DNA of 64,000 bases, taken from the NCBI GenBank assembly GCA_034432555.1, contig DAOUBW010000022.1, forward strand, positions 1 to 64,000, written 5' to 3'. Position numbers and translations under genes: made by a program. How positions within the stretch are numbered: position 1 is the first letter of the stretch; each line of letters opens with the position of its first letter. Below, piece after piece: positions 22,295 to 31,603 of the stretch. This DNA comes from CP2-2F sp034432555. GTDB taxonomy: Bacteria > Chloroflexota > Anaerolineae > Aggregatilineales > UBA2796. The notes beneath the pieces were generated by a model. It ran no database searches. It was given only the letters and a program-made list of their open reading frames with translations, and was not told where the DNA came from.

Positions 22295-24841
22295 ATGCTT
22301 CAGAAACGCGCTTTCCTAATTTGCCTGTGTGTTGGCTGCCTACTGTGGGCGGTGCTTTCCCTGAATGCCCGTCTGACGGCTTCTGCCCAACAACCACCGA
22401 CTGCCGCGCCGACCAGCACGCCGCTCGACGTGCCAGAAGTGCCGCTCAATGGGCTGTTCGAGCGCACACTGCCCATCACCGCCGGTTATACCGACCCAAC
22501 CGACACAAGCCAGATTGCTGTAACAGTGCGCTTCACGGCGCCCGATGGCAGCCCCTTTGACTTACCCGCCTTCTGGATGCAGCCGCAGCAAGCTGCCTGT
22601 GATGAGAACTGCGCCAATGAGGTGATCACGCCGACCGGCGCTGCGGCTTGGATGCTGCGCTTCCGCCCAACTCAGGTCGGTGAATGGCTGTATACGGTTG
22701 AAGCGCGCACGCCAACCAACAATCAAATTGTGACAGCCGGACGTTTGCGCGTCGTCCCTGCTAAGCAACAGGGCACCATACGGCTTGGGCGCAACGGGCG
22801 CTATTTCAGCACAGGGGAAGGTCAACCATTTTTCCCTGTGGGCGTCAATTTAGCGTGGTCGTGGAGTGGTACAGGCAACACGCGCGGCTACATCACATGG
22901 CTCGATCAACTGGCGCAAGCAGGCGCGAACTATGCGCGCCTATATGTGGATGTACCGTGGTTCATTGGCTTTGGTTGGCACAGCCCGGCGGGCAGCATGG
23001 CAGCCGCCCAAAGTTCGGCGTGGCGGCTGGATAGCGTGCTGCGCGCTGCCGAAGAACGCGGCATTGCCCTGCAACTCGTTTTGGTGTGGCATCAGGGCTG
23101 GATCACTTACAGCGATCCGCCCTACAATCCACCTGCTACACCTGCACGCGCCACTACCAGCGCCGATTGGTCGATTAACCCGCACAATTTGCGGCGCGGC
23201 GGCGCTTTCTCGACGGCAGCCGCCTTCTTCGCCACCGAGGACGGACGCCGCCTATTCCGTGATCGGCTGCGCTATATGGTTGCCCGTTGGAGCTACAGCA
23301 GCAGCCTGTTCGCTTGGGAGCTGGTGGATCAGCTTGACCGCCTGACGCCAGGCAACAGCGCGCTTGCCACTGAGTGGGCAACTGCCATGATCGCCTATTT
23401 GCGCGAGGTTGATCCATACCGCCACCTGATCACGCTCGGCGTGCGCGATGCAAGCAATATCGCCTTAGTGCGCGCCCTCAACCCAGATTTTACCCAAGTG
23501 CGCTACTATCAGCGCCTGCCCAATGAAATGCCCGAAGATCAGACGCTTGGCACGCTCAATCTGCTGCGCCCATTGTTGGCGGAAAGCAGCACAGCGCTGC
23601 TGCTCAGCGAGTTCTCGCTCAGTCCGTGGTTCGAGCCAGCCGAAGCAGACCCTGACGGCATTCATGTGCGTGCGGCGCTCTGGTCAGCGGCATTGGGCGG
23701 CGCCAGCGGCGCTGCCAACAGTTGGTGGTGGGACACCTATTTCTTCCCGCGCAACCTAAGCGCCCTGCTGACGCCGCTCAGCAATTTTGTGCGCGGCATC
23801 CCATGGGACACGGCGAATTTGCAGCCGATAGGCATTACCCTCAGCAACACGCCGCCCTTAAGCTATGCGCCGCTGCGCGTGAATGGCTACAATGCCCAGC
23901 TTGGCAGCGAAACGCCGCCGAACACAGTCTTTCGCCTTTCGGCGGAGGGTGCCGCGCCGCTGCTGAGCATCGCCTCAGGCTTTCTATACGGCACACGCTT
24001 TAATGCACAGCTTAGCCGTCCACAGCAGTATCTTGTGACGCCGCCAATTGATACCACCTTGCGGATCAATTTGGCGCGCAGCGGTGATCGCGGCGGTGCG
24101 CGCCTTGTGGTGCTGATCAACGGCGTGTTGGCGGCTGAACTCGCCCTTGCGCCCAACAGCCCGCCGACCGCCCTTGTGGTGCCGCTGCGCGCCGGCGAAC
24201 AGCTCATCACACTGGATAATCTGGGTGAGGATTACGCCCAGATCGACTCATTGGAGCTAACCGACTATGTGCCGCCACTGCGCGCCATTGCCCTTGCCGA
24301 CCGCGGCGGCGGCATTTTTTTAGGCTTCTTCCAGCACCAAGACTACACCTGGCAGAACCGTGCCAATTTCGGGCAAATCACGCCGATTGAGGCGACCCTC
24401 AGCGCCCGCAATATGCCCGCCGGCGCCTACCGTGCCGAATTCTGGGATGTGTTCAGCGGCGATGTGATCGGTGTGGAAGATGTGTACGTCAATGGCAGTG
24501 TGGACGGCGATTTGCGCTTGAATCTGCCGCCAATTGGCAGCATGTTGGCAGTGCGCGCCGTGCGCTACGCCGAACCAAGCGACCGCCGCACACCCACGCC
24601 CACCTACACACCAACAGAACGCAGCACACCCACAGAGACGCCAACCGCCACTTTCACGCCAAGCGCCACACCCACCGAAACGCCAACCTTTACGCCAAGC
24701 CTACCGCCAACGGCAACCTTCACACCCACGCCCGCGATTGTGATCAGCACGCCTAGCACACCGATCACGCCGACACCCACCCAACCTGAATCGTTGGAGG
24801 CTGCGCCACCACCAACCCTTACGCCAAGCGCCACGCCTTAG
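22295..24841 (+). CDS. secreted DUF5060-type glycoside hydrolase-like protein with Thr/Pro-rich tail
   Basis: An 848-residue exported protein. A signal segment (AFLICLCVGCLLWAVLSL) is followed by a Pro/Thr linker, a DUF5060-like beta-sandwich (about residues 50-160), then a TIM-barrel opening with the typical GRYFSTGEGQPFFPVGVN motif. The expected acid/base motif reads AWELVDQLD (residues 340-348), so the usual N-E pair is D-Q (Gln346); the putative nucleophile Glu439 in LLLSEFSLS remains. A beta-domain and a ~90-residue Thr/Pro tail end the protein. It may be a binding protein rather than an enzyme. Its last 23 bp overlap the convergent glycosyltransferase gene. Confidence 0.75.
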   Translation: MLQKRAFLICLCVGCLLWAVLSLNARLTASAQQPPTAAPTSTPLDVPEVPLNGLFERTLPITAGYTDPTDTSQIAVTVRFTAPDGSPFDLPAFWMQPQQAACDENCANEVITPTGAAAWMLRFRPTQVGEWLYTVEARTPTNNQIVTAGRLRVVPAKQQGTIRLGRNGRYFSTGEGQPFFPVGVNLAWSWSGTGNTRGYITWLDQLAQAGANYARLYVDVPWFIGFGWHSPAGSMAAAQSSAWRLDSVLRAAEERGIALQLVLVWHQGWITYSDPPYNPPATPARATTSADWSINPHNLRRGGAFSTAAAFFATEDGRRLFRDRLRYMVARWSYSSSLFAWELVDQLDRLTPGNSALATEWATAMIAYLREVDPYRHLITLGVRDASNIALVRALNPDFTQVRYYQRLPNEMPEDQTLGTLNLLRPLLAESSTALLLSEFSLSPWFEPAEADPDGIHVRAALWSAALGGASGAANSWWWDTYFFPRNLSALLTPLSNFVRGIPWDTANLQPIGITLSNTPPLSYAPLRVNGYNAQLGSETPPNTVFRLSAEGAAPLLSIASGFLYGTRFNAQLSRPQQYLVTPPIDTTLRINLARSGDRGGARLVVLINGVLAAELALAPNSPPTALVVPLRAGEQLITLDNLGEDYAQIDSLELTDYVPPLRAIALADRGGGIFLGFFQHQDYTWQNRANFGQITPIEATLSARNMPAGAYRAEFWDVFSGDVIGVEDVYVNGSVDGDLRLNLPPIGSMLAVRAVRYAEPSDRRTPTPTYTPTERSTPTETPTATFTPSATPTETPTFTPSLPPTATFTPTPAIVISTPSTPITPTPTQPESLEAAPPPTLTPSATP
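24590..24840 (+). repeat. Thr/Pro-rich coding low-complexity tract
   Basis: The C-terminal ~80 codons of the glycosidase-like gene are dominated by ACN and CCN codons in short TPT, TPS and TET units. This is a flexible, probably wall-spanning or surface-exposed tail, typical of Chloroflexota secreted proteins. The tract ends at the stop codon without a sorting motif. Confidence 0.8.
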
Positions 24842-26315
24842 CCCGCCGCCATGCCCAAAGCCCGATCAACAGCCAGATCGGCAGCATGTAGCTGGTGACG
24901 GGCAGCAAATCTCGCCATGGGATGGGCGCTAGATCGCCCGGACGCAATGTGACGTAGTTATAGAGCAAGCCTTGCCACGTCACAAGGTAGCTGAAGAGCA
25001 GCACAGCCTGCCGCAAAAGTGATCGCCTGAACAAAACAGCATAGGGCAGCAGCCACAAGGCATACCACGCCATGAACCACACTGCAGCAATCAACAAATA
25101 GGCGAATAAAGCACACAGCGTGGCGTGCAGCACTGCCCATAGATCGCCGCCGCTGCGCTGGGCGCGCCACAGTTGCCACAGATAGACCGCCGCAAAGAGC
25201 GCTAAGGTGCTGTTTGCCAACAGCGTGTTGGTGTTCGGCGTTGGGATGACCCACGAGTCAGCTTGCTTGCCGTCCAAGAGCGGCGCGATGAGCTGGCGAA
25301 TCACGGTTGGAAACGAGCCGCTGTACATGGCGGATCGGCGTTCGGTGCGCAGCGTCTCTATGCCGAACCAGAAGGGCGCATAGCTCACCACACACAGCGC
25401 ACCGCCCAGCATGGCGCTCAGGGCGAGATAGCGTAAGCGCTGCCGCCCTGCGAGCGCCTGCCAAGCTGCCAGTGCCACAAACGGAATCAGCATGAGCGGG
25501 ATGAACTTGATCAGCGCGCCCAACAGCAAGCTGAGCGTACTCGCCACATACCAACGGCGCAGCAAGAAGGCTGCCGCCCAAGCCATACATGCGATCATCA
25601 GTGTGTCGTTGTGCGCCCTGCCCGCCGCCATGTAAAACAACAGCGGATTAAGTGCAAACAGATACATGCCGCCGATTGCGCGGCGCGGCGCGGCGTGGCG
25701 CAGGGCGGCATACACGCCCAAGGCACCGATCAGCGTGCCAAGCGCAGCTAACACCTTGAAAGCGATCACATTCAGCAGCAGGTTGTCGCCGGCAAGGCGT
25801 GTTGTGAAAGCCGCCAAATGCTCCCATGCGCCACCATAGGCAGATGGCACATCCTTCCAGCCCACAAAGCGATAAAAAGGGTCCTCGGGCAGTTGGCGCG
25901 GCACGTCGCGCAGTGGATTCATGCCATAGATCGCCGTCATGCGCGCACGGATAATGTAATCATAAACGTCTGTCGCGTCCAACGGATACATCGGCAAGAG
26001 CGTGGCGTGTGCCAGCCCTGAAAGGCATAGGATTATGAGCCATGCGCGCCGCCGCCGCAGGCGGAACGCGCCAAAACGGTAGCCGCACCAGTACAGCCCA
26101 AAGGCAGCCGCAAAGGTGCTACCATACAGCCAAGCGCCTTCCGGCGCAAAACGGCTGAGCGTGGCAAAACTTTGAAAGGGCTTGGTCAAATGTGTTACAA
26201 GGCTGTAACGCATGCTAAAATTTAGATAGAATAGCAGGCTAAGTAAGACACCACAGGCAACTAACCCACCTGAAGGTGGCAACTTAAACGCCCAACGCCA
26301 TAGTTGATGTATCAT
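24819..26315 (-). CDS. GT-C family glycosyltransferase (DUF2029/polyprenol mannosyltransferase-like)
   Basis: A 498-residue membrane protein with about 11-12 helices. The first loop carries LYPxD-like context (LLPMYPLDATDVYDYIIRAR) with acidic residues expected in GT-C enzymes that use polyprenyl-phosphate sugars, followed by YGMNPL and an AGRAHNDTLMI segment typical of the family. The reading frame is open to 26426, but the start at 26315 gives a normal N-terminus and avoids overlap with the divergent small gene at 26329. Its 3' end overlaps the glycosidase-like gene by 23 bp. The donor and acceptor are unknown. Confidence 0.78.
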   Translation of the reverse strand: MIHQLWRWAFKLPPSGGLVACGVLLSLLFYLNFSMRYSLVTHLTKPFQSFATLSRFAPEGAWLYGSTFAAAFGLYWCGYRFGAFRLRRRRAWLIILCLSGLAHATLLPMYPLDATDVYDYIIRARMTAIYGMNPLRDVPRQLPEDPFYRFVGWKDVPSAYGGAWEHLAAFTTRLAGDNLLLNVIAFKVLAALGTLIGALGVYAALRHAAPRRAIGGMYLFALNPLLFYMAAGRAHNDTLMIACMAWAAAFLLRRWYVASTLSLLLGALIKFIPLMLIPFVALAAWQALAGRQRLRYLALSAMLGGALCVVSYAPFWFGIETLRTERRSAMYSGSFPTVIRQLIAPLLDGKQADSWVIPTPNTNTLLANSTLALFAAVYLWQLWRAQRSGGDLWAVLHATLCALFAYLLIAAVWFMAWYALWLLPYAVLFRRSLLRQAVLLFSYLVTWQGLLYNYVTLRPGDLAPIPWRDLLPVTSYMLPIWLLIGLWAWRRAKAWRLA

Positions 26316-26328
26316 AGTATGAAGCGAT

Positions 26329-26535
26329 ATGAAACCGAATACGCCGCCTGAAGAAGCATCTGCCAACACGCCAACACCTTTATCGCAGCGTGCGTCGCTT
26401 GATCGCGCCGCGCCAGATGAGGGCATTCAACTAAGCGCACGCACCGATGGGCGTGGGCGCGCATGGTTAGTCCTTTTGGCGATGTTGGCTGCCGTGTTTT
26501 TTGTGGCATGGCTGCTTGGTTTTTTCAATGTGTAG
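26329..26535 (+). CDS. small tail-anchored membrane protein
   Basis: A 68-residue protein with a Pro/Ser/Thr-rich acidic head, a short basic patch (RTDGRGR) and a single C-terminal transmembrane helix (AWLVLLAMLAAVFFVAWLLGF). No family is recognised. It lies 28 bp before the histidine kinase gene on the same strand and is divergent from the glycosyltransferase. No clear ribosome binding site was seen. The tail anchor and placement suggest a real gene, perhaps an accessory of the kinase. Confidence 0.5.
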   Translation: MKPNTPPEEASANTPTPLSQRASLDRAAPDEGIQLSARTDGRGRAWLVLLAMLAAVFFVAWLLGFFNV

Positions 26536-26563
26536 TCTATAAATGCAAAAGGTTGGTGCGACT

Positions 26564-28222
26564 ATGACGGGTAACCTTTCTCAGGCACAGCGCTTGGTGC
26601 AGGCGGATACCGACCCATCACCGCTCTTTGATACCCTCAAACGCCAAACTGATCAATTGTTGGCAATCAACAATGTGATCACGGCGGCTGCCAGCTCGCC
26701 TGACCTCAAACATACCCTCAACGCAGCGTTGGAGGCGGTGCTGAAGCTTGTCCCGTTAGATGCCAGCGGCATCAGCCTGATTGATCGCAGCACCAACGAA
26801 CTGGTGATGTATGCTCAGCGCGGCTGGCGGCACGATTTTACCTCTGAGCCAATGCGCGTGAAACTTGGCGAAGGCTTATCGGGCTTGGTGGTGAACAGCG
26901 GGCAGCCCGTCATCACCGGCGATCTAAGTGATGATCCGCGCCTGAGCGTGCCAGCCTTCATTGCCGAGCAGGTAAAGGCGATGGCAATGGTGCCGATGCA
27001 CGCACGTGGTAAGGTGGTGGGCGTGCTGAGTGTGATGAGCCGTGTGCTATATGAGTTCAGCGGCGCAGAGATGAGCATTTTGCAGGTGATTGCCGATCAG
27101 GTGGGTCTGGCGATTGATAACGCATTGTTGGTTGAATCGGTGCGCGCACAGCAGCAGCGCTTAGAGGCAATCCTGCACGCCACCGCCGATGCCATCATTG
27201 CCACCGATGGGCGCGGCGTGATCAATCTGGTGAATTATGCCGCACAGCGCTTGTTAAACACCAGAGACACCCTGTTGGGCAAGCCACTCTGCGATGTAGA
27301 TTTTCTACCCGCCATCCGCGAGCGCTTGTGTGAAGCGCTGCGCCCAGACTCCACCGAACGCTTTTTTGAAGCGCTGCTGACCAACGGACATTATCTGATG
27401 TGTGAAGTGGCGCCGGTTGCCGCACACGCTGAGGACACCGAGCCAAGTTGGGTGGTTGTCTTCCGCGATATTTCCCATCAAAAGCAGGCAGAGCAAGCCC
27501 GCTTAAGTTTCATTCAGACGGCGGCGCACGAACTGCGGAATCCGCTTGGTGTGACCTTAGGCGCGCTGCACATGCTGGGCAGGAACTGGGAAGATCGGCT
27601 GACGGAGAGCGATAAAGAGATTTTTGAAATAGCCTTTCGCGGCATTGGGCGAATGCAAGATTTAATTGATGACCTTTTGAACCTTGAACATATCGAATCT
27701 GGTATTGGGATGCGCTTCGAGCCGATCAACATCTTTGAGATGCTCTCGCGCTGTGCGGATGATATGCGCCCCATGCTGGCGAATAAGCGCCAAGCCCTGA
27801 TCCTTGAGATGGAGGAAGGGCTGCCCGCTTTCTCAGGCGATGAGCGCTGGCTCTCACGGGCGGTTATGAACCTGATCAGCAATGCGTACAAATACACGCA
27901 AGAAGGCGGTCAGATCACGGTACGTGCCTTGCTGCGCCAGACAGACGCCCAATATGAGTTGGTTTTACAAGTGCAGGATAACGGACCCGGCATCCCGCGG
28001 GAGGCGCAGCGCCGCCTTTTTGACCGCTTCTACCGCGTGCGGCACGCCGAGAACAAAGCGGTTGGCACCGGGCTGGGCTTGGCAATCGTGAAATCAGTGG
28101 CAGAGCGGCACAAAGGGCGCGTCACCGTCTACAGCGAACTGCCCTTGTTCAGCACGCTTTGGCAGAACAAAGGCACCACCTTTAGCCTAATTTTGCCCTA
28201 TCGCAGTCAGGCGGGAGAATAG
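26564..28222 (+). CDS. cytosolic GAF-PAS sensor histidine kinase
   Basis: A 552-residue kinase without transmembrane segments. A GAF domain spans about residues 35-190 (ASGISLIDRSTNELVMY, GLSGLVVNSGQPV), a PAS domain about 200-305, then HisKA with the phosphoacceptor in AAHELRNPLG (His322), and HATPase_c with N box (NLISNAYKYT), G1 (DNGPGIP), F box (LFDRFYR) and G2 (GTGLGLAI). No response regulator is adjacent, so it is an orphan kinase. The start at 26564 or 26543 is uncertain because both have weak upstream sites. Confidence 0.93.
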   Translation: MTGNLSQAQRLVQADTDPSPLFDTLKRQTDQLLAINNVITAAASSPDLKHTLNAALEAVLKLVPLDASGISLIDRSTNELVMYAQRGWRHDFTSEPMRVKLGEGLSGLVVNSGQPVITGDLSDDPRLSVPAFIAEQVKAMAMVPMHARGKVVGVLSVMSRVLYEFSGAEMSILQVIADQVGLAIDNALLVESVRAQQQRLEAILHATADAIIATDGRGVINLVNYAAQRLLNTRDTLLGKPLCDVDFLPAIRERLCEALRPDSTERFFEALLTNGHYLMCEVAPVAAHAEDTEPSWVVVFRDISHQKQAEQARLSFIQTAAHELRNPLGVTLGALHMLGRNWEDRLTESDKEIFEIAFRGIGRMQDLIDDLLNLEHIESGIGMRFEPINIFEMLSRCADDMRPMLANKRQALILEMEEGLPAFSGDERWLSRAVMNLISNAYKYTQEGGQITVRALLRQTDAQYELVLQVQDNGPGIPREAQRRLFDRFYRVRHAENKAVGTGLGLAIVKSVAERHKGRVTVYSELPLFSTLWQNKGTTFSLILPYRSQAGE

Positions 28223-28274
28223 GCGTTATAATGAATAATATGGCTGACTGAATTTTCTGCTGGGAGCAAGTGTC

Positions 28275-29252
28275 ATGTCCATTTCACCTGAGCCAACCGC
28301 GACGCCACCCGAAGGCAGCGAAGTGCTGTCCGCCGTTGGGTCGGCGGGCATTCAGCGCGTGATGATTGCGCCGAACCCCGTCATTGAGGAGGCGCGCCTT
28401 AGCCGCCTGCGCGAACCCTTTGCGGTGCTGCCCTTCTCGCGCTTGCCTGCCAGTCAGGTTATTACGCCAAGCAAGCCCGGCAACCCTGAGACGCAAAAGC
28501 GCTACGTTAAAGAGAAAGACCTTGCCGACCTGTGGGCAAAGATCACGGACTTGCAAGAGCGTGTGGTGAAAAGCGTGCGCGCTGACCGCACCAACACGGA
28601 TGCCTACCAAAAAGATTTGCTCTATGCGCGCACCCTGCTGCTTGATTCAGATTCCAATTATGAGGAAGCGCAGCAGATTTATTACCTGATCAGCGCTGAT
28701 CTTGCCCGTGAGGAGCGCGTGGTTGCCGATGTGCGCCGCTATCGGGGTGTTTTGGTGCTGTATCACCTAGTTTGGTTGGTGGGAACGGTGCTGGCAATCG
28801 GTCTAGACAGCAGTTTCCGCGCCCTGATCCCTGAGAGCGTCTCGATCATGAAATTGGCATGGCTGCCTATCCTAAGCGGTGTTTTTGGCGCAGTCTTCAA
28901 CGGCATGATGGCGCTGCACGAGCATACTACCGTCCGCCGCGATTTCGACCCAATGCACATGACGTGGTATCTGCTTAACCCGATTATGGGCGGCATGTTG
29001 GGCTTGGTCGTCTTTATATTCTTTGTGGTCAGCGCCTCAACCTTCACCGCAAACATCATCACGCGCCCAGAAAGCGAATTGCAAAGCTCGCTGGTCATTT
29101 GGCTGCTGGCGTTCATCGTCGGTTGGCAGCAGAACATCGTCTTTCAACTGCTCAATCGCTTCCTAAAATCGCTGACGCCGGAGCGCACCGCAAACCGTCC
29201 CAACGTCAGCGAGACGCCGATCATTATGGAACAGCCGCCGCGTCAGCCCTAA
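28275..29252 (+). CDS. uncharacterised membrane protein with cytoplasmic N-terminal domain
   Basis: A 325-residue protein with a ~155-residue hydrophilic N-terminal part, helix-rich from about 80 to 155 (KDLADLWAKITDLQERVVK), then four hydrophobic segments between about 157 and 290. No family is recognised. A GGGAG site precedes the start, and a TATAAT element (28227-28232) directly after the histidine kinase stop may provide a promoter. It lies between the kinase and the permease-prenyltransferase fusion on the same strand. Confidence 0.6.
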   Translation: MSISPEPTATPPEGSEVLSAVGSAGIQRVMIAPNPVIEEARLSRLREPFAVLPFSRLPASQVITPSKPGNPETQKRYVKEKDLADLWAKITDLQERVVKSVRADRTNTDAYQKDLLYARTLLLDSDSNYEEAQQIYYLISADLAREERVVADVRRYRGVLVLYHLVWLVGTVLAIGLDSSFRALIPESVSIMKLAWLPILSGVFGAVFNGMMALHEHTTVRRDFDPMHMTWYLLNPIMGGMLGLVVFIFFVVSASTFTANIITRPESELQSSLVIWLLAFIVGWQQNIVFQLLNRFLKSLTPERTANRPNVSETPIIMEQPPRQP

Positions 29253-29255
29253 GCC

Positions 29256-29264
29256 TGCTATAAT
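29256..29264 (+). promoter_or_regulatory. extended -10 promoter element before the fusion gene
   Basis: TGCTATAAT, an extended -10, lies 34 bp upstream of the GTG start at 29298. No matching -35 is present. The same CCTGCTATAAT sequence occurs at the GMC gene promoter. Confidence 0.5.
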
Positions 29265-29297
29265 CTGAGTATCTCTGATTGTAGCAAGGAACATGCC

Positions 29298-30977
29298 GTG
29301 AGCAGACGTTGGCTCTCTGTTATCTCACCGATCCTCTTGATTGTGCTGTGGGAAGTGGCGGTGCAACAAGGTTGGCTGAATCGCCGCTTCATTCCGCAGC
29401 CTTCCCAAGTCTTCGTCGAACTCCAAAAACTGGCAGAGACAGGGCAGCTTTGGCGCGAATTAGGCGTAAGCCTGCTACGCATCACGCTTGGCTTCCTCGT
29501 CGGCGCGCTGATTGGCGTTGGGCTGGGCTTGCTGATCGGCATCAGCCCGACGGCAAGCGCCATTTTGCGCCCGATCATCACCGCCATTAATCCCATCCCT
29601 AAAATTTTACTGATTCCGTTCGTGGTGCTGGCGCTGGGCTTTGATGAGCGGGCGCGTATCCTCTCGCTCTCGTTTAGCGTAATGCCGATCTTGTTGCTGG
29701 ATACGGCAGCGGCAGTCTACCGCATTGATCTGAAATATTTTGAGGTGGCACGCAGCTACGGCGCCTCACGCTGGAATGAATTCTGGACGGTGGCGCTGCC
29801 CGCCGCGCTGCCAAGCATTATGAACAGCCTGAAGCTCGGCTTGGCATACAGCATGACTCTGATCGTCGGTGTGGAGTTGTTCGGCGCGCAAAGCGGCATT
29901 GGCAAATATGCTTGGGATGCCGGGCAAATCTACTCTGTGAACCGTTTGGGCGCGGGCATTGTGGCGATTGCGATCACAGGCTGGCTGCTCAGCTTGCTGA
30001 TCGACCTGATCACGCCGAACCTGATCGCCTGGCAGCCGCGCCAAGCGGAAGTGCGTCCCGATGAGTCGCCTGTGCAGCGCTTCATCCGCATTTGGTGGCG
30101 TGCAGCGCGCCCGTTCAGCTTTACGGCGGCAGTTGTGCCAGTGCTGCTCGGCACGGCAATTGCCGCGTGGCAAGGCTATTTCAATCCGCTGATGTTCTTC
30201 TTAGCGCTGATCGGCTCTGTGGCGCTGCAAGCTGGCACGAACCTGATCAACGATTACTACGATCACGTCAAGGGTGCCGATAATGAACGCTCGCTGGGCG
30301 TGGGCGGCGCCATTCAACGCGGTGAACTGACGCCGCGCCAAGTCTTTATGGGTGGCATTGCAGCCTTTGGGCTTGGCTCAGTCATCGGGCTGTACATCGT
30401 CAGCGTGGCGGGCGAGTTCATCCTGATCTTAGGCATTATCAGCGTGTTGGCGGGCTTTTTCTATACAGCAGGACCGGCGGCGCTTGCCTATATCGGGTTG
30501 GGCGAGATTACAGTCTTCATCTTCATGGGTCCGATCATCGTAATCGGCGCGTACTTTGTGCAGGCGGGGCAAGTTAGCCTAGAAGCGCTGATCGCCTCGC
30601 TGCCGATTGGCTTTTTGGTGGCTGCCATCTTGCACGCCAACAACCTGCGCGATCTGGAAAGTGATAAGCAGATCGGCAAGCGTACCCTTGCCACACTGCT
30701 TGGCAGACAGCGCGCCAACTGGGAATATTACCTGCTCATCGGCGGCACGTATGGCGCACTGATTCTGACGGTGTTGTTTGGCAGTGCGCCGTTTCTAGCG
30801 CTGTTGGCGCTCCTAACTTTCCCACAGGCATATGGCTTGATGCAGCGTGTGGCGGTGAACACTGAGCCTGCTGCCTTAAACCCAGTGCTGCGGAAAACAG
30901 CGCAACTTCATGCCCGCTTCGGGATGCTTTTGGTAAGTGGTTGGGTGCTGGCGCTGATGCTAACTTTGTTGGGTTAG
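29298..30977 (+). CDS. fusion protein: ABC transporter permease (SsuC/TauC type) + MenA/UbiA-type prenyltransferase
   Basis: A single 559-codon frame from a GTG with an AAGGA site. Residues 1-245 form a binding-protein-dependent permease of the nitrate/taurine type, with an EAA-like loop EVARSYGASRWNEFW ... LPAALPSI (149-174). Residues about 263-559 form a UbiA-family prenyltransferase with both Asp motifs: NLINDYYDHVKGAD (Asp319, Asp322, Asp328) and NNLRDLESDKQIGKRTL (448-464). The second half resembles MenA, which prenylates 1,4-dihydroxy-2-naphthoate for menaquinone. No ABC ATPase or binding protein is adjacent. Joining these two membrane domains is unusual; a sequencing frameshift would not normally create it because both halves look intact. 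The stop overlaps tmk by 4 bp. Confidence 0.85.
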   Translation: MSRRWLSVISPILLIVLWEVAVQQGWLNRRFIPQPSQVFVELQKLAETGQLWRELGVSLLRITLGFLVGALIGVGLGLLIGISPTASAILRPIITAINPIPKILLIPFVVLALGFDERARILSLSFSVMPILLLDTAAAVYRIDLKYFEVARSYGASRWNEFWTVALPAALPSIMNSLKLGLAYSMTLIVGVELFGAQSGIGKYAWDAGQIYSVNRLGAGIVAIAITGWLLSLLIDLITPNLIAWQPRQAEVRPDESPVQRFIRIWWRAARPFSFTAAVVPVLLGTAIAAWQGYFNPLMFFLALIGSVALQAGTNLINDYYDHVKGADNERSLGVGGAIQRGELTPRQVFMGGIAAFGLGSVIGLYIVSVAGEFILILGIISVLAGFFYTAGPAALAYIGLGEITVFIFMGPIIVIGAYFVQAGQVSLEALIASLPIGFLVAAILHANNLRDLESDKQIGKRTLATLLGRQRANWEYYLLIGGTYGALILTVLFGSAPFLALLALLTFPQAYGLMQRVAVNTEPAALNPVLRKTAQLHARFGMLLVSGWVLALMLTLLG

Positions 30978-31594
30978 CTGTGCTGCACGATCAACCGTTC
31001 TTCTACTACGGCGGCAATGGTACCTTGCACCACTGCCAACGGCTGATCGGCATCAATGCGTACCCAGCGCTCAGGTTGGGCGGCGATCAGGGCAAGGTAG
31101 CCTTCGCGCACGCGCTGGTGAAAGGTCAAAGACAGCGCGTCCAGACGGTTGAGGGCGCCCTCTTGAGCGCGGCGCGCCAAGCCTTGCGCGGGATCAATAT
31201 CGAGGAAGAAGGTCAGGTCAGGCTGCAAGCCGCCCGTGGCAAAGGCGGTGATGTGCTGCAACGCCGCCAGATCGAGTCCGCGCCCATAGCCCTGATAGGC
31301 GAGCGTGCTATCGGCATACCGATCACTCAGCACGATGCTGCCGCTTTGCAGGGCGGGGCGAATCAGCGCGGCAACGTGCTGTGCGCGGTCAGCGGCGTAG
31401 AGCAGCAGTTCGGCGCTTGGCTCCACCTGGCTGTGAATATCTAGCAACAGGGCGCGCAGCTTTGCGCCAAGCGGCGTGCCGCCGGGCTCGCGGGTGGTCA
31501 GGGTGCGGAAGCCGCGCCGTTCCAGCCATTCGCGCAGCAGGGCAATCTGTGTGGTCTTGCCGCTGCCTTCGCCGCCTTCAAAAGTAATGAACAT
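30974..31594 (-). CDS. tmk: thymidylate kinase
   Basis: A 206-residue dTMP kinase, the normal length for bacteria. P-loop FEGGEGSGKTT (Lys13), substrate motif TREPGGTPLG, and the DR motif in VLSDRYADSTLAYQG are all present, as is the LID-type segment later. It phosphorylates dTMP to dTDP for DNA synthesis. It shares a 9-bp intergenic gap with the upstream Dus gene on the same strand, so the two form an operon; its 3' end overlaps the convergent fusion gene by 4 bp. Confidence 0.96.
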   Translation of the reverse strand: MFITFEGGEGSGKTTQIALLREWLERRGFRTLTTREPGGTPLGAKLRALLLDIHSQVEPSAELLLYAADRAQHVAALIRPALQSGSIVLSDRYADSTLAYQGYGRGLDLAALQHITAFATGGLQPDLTFFLDIDPAQGLARRAQEGALNRLDALSLTFHQRVREGYLALIAAQPERWVRIDADQPLAVVQGTIAAVVEERLIVQHS

Positions 31595-31603
31595 GCCGCG
31601 TGC

